Below are positions 57,963 through 64,000 of a stretch of 64,000 nt of DNA, one piece after another. Positions within the stretch are counted from its first letter, which is position 1. Each line of letters starts with the position of its first letter. The stretch lies in assembly GCA_964017195.1 (NCBI GenBank), contig OZ024887.1, forward strand, positions 66,137,228-66,201,227. The letters are read 5' to 3'. The notes beneath the pieces were generated by a model. It had not been told where the DNA came from. It worked only from the letters and a program-made list of their open reading frames with translations, and searched no databases. The position numbers and the translations under genes were made by a program. This DNA is from Siderastrea radians (taxonomy: Eukaryota > Cnidaria > Anthozoa > Scleractinia > Rhizangiidae).

Positions 57963-58725
57963 TTAATCTCTCTTCTCTCTTAAAATCAAACTGAATGAAG
58001 TGTCACTATGATTAAGATCGATGATTCTTCGTTTGCCATCCGGTTATATATATCCGAATTTTATTGATCGTATTTTTATTACACGGGTTGTACTGAACTC
58101 GTCGAGGCTCTTGTGTGAAACTATAACTCGGGGTGAGAGTTGAGGTACTGAAACTATATATAATATCTGACTCTTCACCATCGACAAGACTGTCACTTAT
58201 CAAATCACAATGAACATTCAATATTTCTCTGTCTTGTGAGAGATTAGGAATGTAATCTCCAACATTTACACTACTTGTTAGAATCTTTTTATTGAAACCA
58301 ATAAGATCATTAAAATTACTTTGAGTAAGATCTAATCTGTAATTTGAGGCTAGTGTTATTATTGTCCTGAATACAGTATCGTTAAACTCCAGAGTGATTG
58401 GATATTGAGGGTTTGATGAGGTTCCTGTTTTTGTTTTTTCTTTGATTAAATTGTCAAAATCAATGTAATTCCATACTCCAGGGTTGAATATAATTTCCGT
58501 CCAATTAGTACCACTATCAGACGAATATCTTATTTTCTGATTATTGAGTTCCCTTGTCACATTAAACCAAGTAAATGACATCGAAATGATTCGGTCTAGG
58601 CCGATTTCATATTGCCTGTTTGAATCTAGTATTATCGGATTACTGTATTTGATTGTGAAATCCGATGGTTTATTACCATTTTGGGTTTTTACTGTATGAC
58701 TGGATAATACAAGTTGTCTATTCAT
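57963..58725 (-). pseudogene. penton-like minor capsid protein, 3' frameshift
   Basis: The open frame from 58,725 to 58,012 encodes 237 residues with single jelly-roll features: an N-terminal strand region (LVLSSHTVKTQNG, IILDSNRQYEIGLDRI, FTWFNVTREL) and a C-terminal KIRIYITG strand. In related penton-like proteins a short conserved ending follows this strand. Here the frame turns into unrelated residues and stops at 58,012, while a frame one base off stays open to about 57,963 and continues the expected pattern. A single-base change near 58,035-58,040 therefore removes the C-terminal strands. Penton proteins sit at the vertices of the capsid. Confidence 0.8.
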
Positions 58726-58733
58726 TTATATGA

Positions 58734-59705
58734 TTAGTTTAGACTAAAATAGTTTTTGTATATTTTGTTGTATTGTGGCTTATTGAGTATTGAATTTCTT
58801 AACAAGATGTCGAGAAGTGCGACACCTGTATTTCTTAGTTCAATGCTATTATTACCAGCAACCTTTGATCCGATAATCAGTTCCAGTTTTTTCATCATTT
58901 CTGTCGGATTATTGAAAAACATTACCTGTCCACCTCTTTTTGTTTTTTTCTTCAAACCAGACCCTTTAATATTTTTTAATCTTTGATTGTTGTAATTTAT
59001 ATAATCATTAAGAACCTTTCTTGTATCTTGAATAATTTTTCTTCGATATTGAGCCTCAGCTTCAGTCATTAAACCACCATTTAATTTTTTAGTGATATCA
59101 CTCCAATAACCATTTAGTTTCGAACGTTGATCTTTAGCACTTTTCAAGATTTTGTTCAGATAAGCTTTACTCTTTTTATTATCCATATCCTTTTCTGTCA
59201 GACGTAATTCAATATCATCATAGTTAGGAATATTCAATTTATCTAAAGCTTGGTTAATTGCATCCTCCTCAAGGATTTCGTAATCTGGTACTTCTTCTTC
59301 GTATTCAGGTGGAAGATCTTCTGGTTCATACATGTATCCTTTACCTGATGCTAAATCCTCAAGGACATCTTCATAACTTGGAGGTTTTGGAACCAATTGT
59401 TTGTCATTTTGTGGTAGAACTTGATCACCGAATAGATCTTCCAATCCATAATCAGGCACTTCATCATCAATAGCTATTCCATAATCTGGAACAGGTCGCT
59501 TTTTCTTTGGTAATCTTCTCAACGGTGCTTTTGGGGCTGTAAGTTCCTTTAACTCAGATGTTATAGGTTTGAAAAGTTTCTCTGCCTCGACTTCACCCAT
59601 TTGATCAGATATCGTTTTTTGTTTTATTGTCTCTCTTACTGTGTTAATCTTTTTACCAAGCTCGGATCGTTTCTCAGCCATTTCTTTCCATTTGAGTAAA
59701 CTCAT
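58734..59705 (-). CDS. conserved Polinton structural protein with PPxY motifs
   Basis: 323 residues, intact. The middle is acidic and Tyr/Pro-rich: PPSY at 108-111, PPEY at 132-135, and VPDYG or VPDYE three times (72-76, 83-87, 139-143). PPxY motifs bind WW domains of Nedd4-type ubiquitin ligases and serve as late domains for ESCRT-mediated budding in retroviruses and some other viruses. The C-terminal part (MMKKLELIIGSKVAGNNSIE, then GVALLDILLRNSILNKPQYNKI) is helical and is, as I recall, conserved in related elements. Its role is unknown; a minor virion protein is likely from its place next to the penton gene. Confidence 0.65.
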   Translation of the reverse strand: MSLLKWKEMAEKRSELGKKINTVRETIKQKTISDQMGEVEAEKLFKPITSELKELTAPKAPLRRLPKKKRPVPDYGIAIDDEVPDYGLEDLFGDQVLPQNDKQLVPKPPSYEDVLEDLASGKGYMYEPEDLPPEYEEEVPDYEILEEDAINQALDKLNIPNYDDIELRLTEKDMDNKKSKAYLNKILKSAKDQRSKLNGYWSDITKKLNGGLMTEAEAQYRRKIIQDTRKVLNDYINYNNQRLKNIKGSGLKKKTKRGGQVMFFNNPTEMMKKLELIIGSKVAGNNSIELRNTGVALLDILLRNSILNKPQYNKIYKNYFSLN

Positions 59706-59821
59706 TATATCATTTGTTTACATAAAATTTCGTATTTTGTTTGGAAAAATTAGGGTTATCATATATAAAAACGCTTGCATAGCGTGTCGTCATGCGATAA
59801 AATTGTATAACATATTATCAT
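59706..59821. promoter_or_regulatory. divergent promoter region between virus-type operons
   Basis: Only 116 bp separate the minus-strand gene starting at 59,705 from the plus-strand ATPase starting at 59,822. It is AT-rich, with ATATATAAAAA near 59,760-59,770 as a TATA-like element and an inverted CGCTTGCATAGCG (59,771-59,783). It must carry start signals for both directions. Confidence 0.6.
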
Positions 59822-60465
59822 ATGAAGATTCAAAATTACGACATTCAAGATGATGAAAACAACGATTTTGTTCAATTAAAGAGTTTCATGCCAAACCGAT
59901 GTTTTAGGATGCTTATTTGTGCTCCCTCTGGTGGTGGTAAAACAAACCTTCTGCTTGATATGATATATACAGGCTCTTATACTTTGATAAAATATATCTT
60001 TACGCTCGCAATCTCCAACAAAGCAAATATAAGCATCTGTTGAAATCTCTTGAACCAATATCAAAAGAGGTTGGTTATGACGTGATAGAAGCAAGTAACG
60101 ATGAAATCATCCCTCTGACAGATTTGTCTGATGAAAACCAAAAATTAATCATATTTGATGACTATTTGAATACAGGTAAGAAAAATGACGAACGGATACG
60201 AGACTACTTCACCAATTCAAGAAATAAAAATTGTTGTTGTATATATTTGAGTCAAAGCTATTACGGAACCGATAAAACAATAAGACTGAATAGTTCACAT
60301 TTTTGTGTTTTTGATCTTCCTTTTATAAACGAGCAATCGATGATTTGCCGAGAACTGAACATAAATAAATCAGATTATCAGAAAGCTACTAAGGATCCAT
60401 ATAGTTTTCTGTATGTTGATAAGGTCAAAAAAAAGGTAGCCCGAAATTTCGACGAAAAAATCTAA
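59822..60465 (+). pseudogene. FtsK/HerA-type packaging ATPase, frameshifted
   Basis: The first part (59,822-60,043) has the Walker A motif in ICAPSGGGKTNLLLDMIYT. The second part, readable to the stop at 60,465, has the Walker B motif in QKLIIFDDYLNTG and the sensor-like NCCCIYLSQSYYGTD. Together they match the A32/HerA-FtsK-like genome-packaging ATPase of Polintons. The halves are in different frames, and a one-base change lies between about 59,965 and 60,035, before the Walker B half. This copy would give only a Walker A fragment. The start is ATG at 59,822 behind TATTATCAT. Confidence 0.85.
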
Positions 60466-60481
60466 ACCATTAATATATTAT

Positions 60482-60634
60482 ATGAGTTATACAAACGGTA
60501 TTCTTAATCATGATGATTCTAATCACGCTAGTAATAAGGTGTATGTCGTCAATCAATTGGGTACAAAAGCAGACCTTTCAAAAACAACAACACAAACATT
60601 TCAGGGAAGAATATCGGGAGTTGAAGCGGAATAA
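60482..60634 (+). CDS. small protein at the right edge of the element
   Basis: 50 residues from ATG 60,482, starting MSYTNGILNHDDSNHASNKV and ending TFQGRISGVEAE before TAA 60,632-60,634. It lies 16 bp after the ATPase stop on the same strand. I do not know a function. The ending coincides with the point where AATATTGAATATT repeats begin, so the gene may be cut and its 3' part replaced. Confidence 0.5.
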   Translation: MSYTNGILNHDDSNHASNKVYVVNQLGTKADLSKTTTQTFQGRISGVEAE

Positions 60635-60745
60635 TGAATATTGAATACTGGCTTAAAATTGTAAAGGAATATTGAATATTGGCTCAAAATTGTAAGGAAT
60701 ATTGAATATTCAGTTTTTTAATCAAGAATATTGAATACTTGCAAA
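60633..60745. repeat. AATATTGAATATT tandem repeat at the element's right edge
   Basis: Four imperfect copies of a roughly 30-bp unit (GGAATATTGAATATTGGCTC plus AAAATTGTAA). It marks the junction between virus-type and host DNA and replaces the expected terminal inverted repeat. Confidence 0.75.
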
Positions 60746-60979
60746 GAGAAAATAAGTTCTCCTCACCCTCTCTGTCTCCAAATGAGAATCGCAGGTGTTC
60801 TATATTTTCGATATTTGGCAGGCGCTCTGCCTCATGTTAAGCTTACAAAATTTGCAACGCGGACTACTCCCCAAGGGAGATATTTTCTTGTGACGTCACT
60901 TTCAAAGCACATGCTTCAGTTGACCGCTTTAAATTTCGACGCTTTGGTTACGGTCTAAGAACTGTTCGGACTTGTAAAG

Positions 60980-63615
60980 ATGGGAAAGCACAGGAAAGAC
61001 AGGTAAGTAAAGCTTTTAAACTATTTTTAACTTGAACAGATTTCCAAACCATAAGCTTACAACAACGACGACAACAACAATAAAAATCGAGAGTTCTTTT
61101 CTAATCGATTTCTAAGTGTAGTGTTTGAAATCTAAGTAGATCCATGCATCTTCGCCATTTGACCGCTAATAAACTCATCCGAAACTCATGTTGACTTCAG
61201 TCTGCCAGCGAAACCAAATAACGCTACAGACAAGAAGTCACAGTGAAAGGATAACATACTATTTTTCTGCAATTGAATGAACAATGATAGTTCACAAGCC
61301 TCAAAGTCGATCTCAAAGTAGACTTGAATCGAACTTGAAAACTTTTGGCCCTTCAACTCTGCCAACTAACGAATCTAAACATTTTTATCCGTTTGTTAGC
61401 TCACATTGAAGCTCACAGATTCCACGTTGGAAAACAGAACACCACGAAAAAAATGTTTTAATTGGCCTTATCACGGTTTTCTACGCCATCTTGACAGGTA
61501 GGCAACGCAGTTAGAAATTATAGTGTGTGTATGGAAATCCGACGGCAATATTTTTTTCAAAAATTGAATTCTGGACAACTTATGAATTGTAAAGTTAAAA
61601 TGCTAGGCAAAAGTTTTTGTTCACCAAGTTTGAAAGATGTAGCTTGGCTAGAAAGCGTTTAGTTACGTTTTTAATTTTCCATCCAGTTGTCTATATTTTC
61701 CCGTAAATTGACGCGGTTCGCGGGAAAAAAATTATAGGCAAATGTATGGAAAATTAAAAACGTAACTGAACGCTTTCTAGACCAGCTACATCTTCCAAAC
61801 TTGGTCAATAAAAACTTTTGCCTAGTATGTTTACTTTACGATTCATAAGTTGTCCAGAATTCAATTTTTGAGAAAAATATTTGCCATCGGATTCCCATAC
61901 AAACACTGTAATTTCTAACTGCGTTGCCTACCCGTCAAGATGGGGTCGGAAAAAATTAGCCTTTTTTGAGCAATGAGTCACGTGAAGGAACTCGAGGAAT
62001 GTATCATTGTAGATACTCTTCTTGTAATGAGACAAAAATTTGCGGCGCATTAGAACCTTGGCTGCTTGGGCATGCAATGTTAATCTGTGTATCGTTCTCC
62101 AGAGATGCCAGGAAAAAGGGAAAAAGTCATAAAAAGCAAAAAACCAAAGATCGCGAACATCATCGTCGTCATAGTCAACACGTTAAAAGGTATGCCTTTA
62201 TAATACTTACAAAGTATGTGTTTTAGCAGAACGTTCACCTATTGAATTGTGACATTGTGCACTTGAAAATTTTATTTTTTTAAAAACTATTACAGGACCC
62301 AACGTCTTACGCGTTTTTACTGTTATGAGACTGGTAGATCTTAAGAAGTCGTGAATGAATATAGTATCGATTGAGCAGTACTAAATTCTTCATATACTTT
62401 TAAGGGATGGGAATGAAGAACGACGAAAGCGATCATTGGCTAGCTCATCAAGCGAAGATGAATTGAAATATGAACCAATGAGGAAAAAGAACAAAAGAGC
62501 GGAACACTCATCAAGTGAAGTGGGAAGGAAAAGGTACTTATGGATGTTTTACAAATAGTTTCGAAAGACCTATGTTATAAAAACGTGGTTAATGAGGGAT
62601 TTCAAGTCTTATTGGTGTGTTTAACTAAGGGTTTAGGCATACTTGCAGTAAAAATGATCAATTTTCACTAAAAGTTGTATGCCTTTATGATACTTATAAG
62701 TATGTGCGTTTCTGCATAATATTTGCTCTATTGACTTATGACACTGTCCACTTGAAAATTTTATTTTTAAAAAAATTACAGTACCCAACCTTTTGCCCGT
62801 TTTTACTGTTATGTAGATCTTAAGAAGTCGTGAGTGGATATAGTATCGATAGAGCAGTACTAAACACTTCATATACTTTTAAGGGATGGGAATGAAGAAC
62901 GACGAAAGCGATCATTGGCTAGCTCATCAAGCGAAGATGAATCAAAAGATGAACCAATGTGGAAAAGGAGCAAAAGAGCGGAACACTCATCAAGTGAAGT
63001 GGGAAAAAAAAGGTACTTATGGATGTTTTACAAATAGTTTGGAAAGATCCTGTTTTACGAAAGCCAATGGGTAATTTTAAGTCTTATTGGTGTGTTTTAA
63101 CTGGGGTTTTAGATCGATAGAGCAGTACATGCAGTAAAAGTGATAAATTTTCACCCAACACGTAAATTCAGAGGTAATTGCATATTTTAACATGTGCATT
63201 TCAGAGTCGCCACGTTGGATCGTTTCTTTACAAAGGAGCCAAAGCGAGCTGTGAGTAATGTTCAAGGTTAGTAACTTTGCAGTTCTACAAAGTGAACCTA
63301 ATTGAACCATAAAATTTAGTTAGTCTAACATAGTGTTAATAAAAGTATGTATTTAGGGCCAAGTTCACTAATTGCCCATTACGCTCCAGTATAAAAATAT
63401 TGAGGAGATAAAAAAATAATTTTTGTTTATCGTACCAATCTCTATTTTGTTTTATTTTTGCAGAAAACATGCTCATAACAAACAGGTCAAATGAACAGAT
63501 GGTGATGTCTGTTGATACAGGGGATGAAATAGGAATACGGCTCTGTCGACAACCACCTTTGCCACCACCCCATCCACCACGTACCTATCCTCCAGATCAA
63601 TTGAGACGATGGTGA
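60980..63615 (+). CDS. Lys/Arg/Ser-rich nuclear-type protein with duplicated exon
   Basis: Six exons join in phase: 60980-61002, 62103-62189, 62405-62533, 62884-63012, 63205-63266 and 63464-63611. It starts MGKHRKDRDARKKGKSHKKQ, a very basic head that reads as a nuclear localisation signal. Exons 3 and 4 are copies of one another (RKRSLASSSSEDE...KRAEHSSSEVG), rich in SSS-E-D phospho-type motifs (casein kinase 2 pattern). Exon 5 has VATLDRFFTKEPKR, like a PCNA-interacting box but without the usual first Gln. Exon 6 has a Pro run (PPLPPPHPPRTYPP). After RRW the sequence reads TGG TGA GTA: either the stop is 63,613-63,615 or GTGAGT is a donor and the gene continues. Family unknown; a nuclear or chromatin role is inferred. 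Confidence 0.7.
61479..61953. mobile_element. foldback MITE in intron 1
   Basis: Ends CCATCTTGACAGGTAGGC and GCCTACCCGTCAAGATGG; the arms of about 200 bp pair through GCAACGCAGTTAGAAATTA and AATTCTGGACAACTTATGAA with scattered mismatches, around a short GCGGTTCGCGGG loop. No coding capacity. Confidence 0.85.
62191..63150. repeat. ~479-bp tandem duplication containing one exon
   Basis: Two units offset by 479 bp (the exon acceptors at 62,405 and 62,884 give the spacing). Intron sequence matches as well, for example TATGCCTTTAT(A/G)ATACTTA, ACTTGAAAATTTTATTTTT and CATATACTTTTAAGGGATGG. The exon is 129 nt and phase 2 at both ends, so the copy keeps the frame. Confidence 0.9.
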
Positions 63616-64000
63616 GTAAATAAAGAATGTATCAAAGAAATGAAACTCAGTCACGCCCTAAACGAGTTCAAGAGCTTGTTTTCGTCATCCAATACCTATA
63701 GCGTAAAGTACTTCGATGGAACCTATCTCATGCCAATTGTTAACGACAAAGACTTACAATCCTGTCTGCGCTACTTTGTGGCAAATTCGTCCGTATCAAG
63801 CATCTGCTGTCTCTATCTCGAAGAGGTACCACAACTACAAGAAGAAAGGATAACTGCAACGGTGACAGTGACGAAAACGTTGGTAAAGAAGGTGAAGGAA
63901 GTCGGTGAGCGTCCAGCGGCTGACCACATTCAAGGAGATGCTCGTGGTAAAAAGAAGATGGTAGGAGAGGAAGAACGCTTAAGAAGATTCAAGGCGCGCG
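63616..64000 (+). CDS. PB1-like domain protein, partial at window end
   Basis: The frame is open from a stop at 63,615 to the window end. First ATG is 63,640 (MKLSHALNEFKSLFSSSN); then YSVKYFDGTYLMPIVNDKDL, like the OPCA loop of PB1 domains, a strand-like SSICCLYLEEV, then a basic region (TVTVTKTLVKKVKEVGER). PB1 domains mediate protein-protein pairing, as in p62 and NBR1. It may be a separate gene or, if the GTGAGT at 63,612 is used, an exon of the same locus. The 3' end is outside the window. Confidence 0.5.

Larger units (their letters stand above)
50211..60634. mobile_element. truncated Polinton/Maverick (adintovirus-like) element
   Basis: A compact block of intronless, virus-type genes: minus-strand polymerase N-terminal part, AT-hook zinc protein, Bro-N nuclease, integrase, PLA2-like, two DUF5679 proteins, protease, three probable virion proteins, major capsid and penton; plus-strand ATPase and a small protein. 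Integrase, adenain-like protease, FtsK-type ATPase and both capsid proteins together define the Polinton/Maverick set. At about 10.4 kb it is shorter than the usual 15-20 kb: most of the polymerase and both terminal inverted repeats are missing. The left edge is a foreign transposon end; the right edge fades into AATATTGAATATT repeats. Several genes carry frameshifts, so the copy cannot act alone. Confidence 0.92.

Noticed and set aside
59876..60094. Minus-strand frame opposite the ATPase
   Set aside because: The plus strand has Walker A and B motifs; the minus frame is a reflection.

Overview
The window looks like nuclear DNA of an invertebrate animal, most likely an anthozoan cnidarian such as a stony coral. 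The reasons are AT-rich sequence, short exons with GT-AG introns, a dense load of terminal-inverted-repeat transposons, a CapA/PgsA-type gene fragment (a family known in cnidarians) and a Polinton/Maverick-like virus copy. The species is inferred; nothing in the sequence fixes it.

Layout. 1-15 kb: fragments of one unrecognised plus-strand gene (exons 1768-1985, 2833-2898, probably 4165-4286), then mostly non-coding DNA with several MITEs and an old duplicated segment (about 7.96-8.62 and 13.01-14.30 kb). 15.1-19.6 kb: a complete five-exon GT8 glycogenin-like glycosyltransferase with an N-terminal membrane anchor. 21.6-25.2 kb: a four-exon ATP synthase subunit e gene (ATP5ME). 27.5-37.5 kb: a complete eight-exon minus-strand YKT6 R-SNARE gene, whose introns carry a Harbinger-like element with a minisatellite and a Mutator-like element carrying a dead RecQ-like helicase fragment. 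38.6-41.2 kb: a near-perfect palindrome of about 460 bp, directly followed by a TTAA-flanked element with a nested Mutator-like element; two small exons sit inside. 42.4-44.5 kb: the last five exons of an unrecognised minus-strand gene. 46.9-47.8 kb: a CapA/PgsA-like exon interrupted by a MITE.

50.2-60.6 kb holds the most notable object, an incomplete Polinton/Maverick (adintovirus-like) element. It has a retroviral-type integrase, a major capsid protein, a penton-like protein, an adenain-like protease, a packaging ATPase, DUF5679 and phospholipase A2-like proteins, three conserved probable virion proteins, a Bro-N/PD-(D/E)XK/zinc-finger protein, an AT-hook zinc protein and the N-terminal part of what is probably the protein-primed DNA polymerase. 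The polymerase is cut at 50,213 by a transposon end. Several genes carry frameshifts (penton, ATPase, DUF5679-PLA2), while the capsid, Bro-N nuclease and several others are open. Most start codons are preceded by the same TCTAA...TATATA arrangement, which suggests a shared viral promoter.

60.98-64 kb: a plus-strand gene for a Lys/Arg/Ser-rich protein with an in-frame tandem exon duplication and a PIP-box-like motif, followed by a PB1-like reading frame that runs off the window. The host genes do not form a pathway. The linked units are the virus-like genes and the nested transposons.
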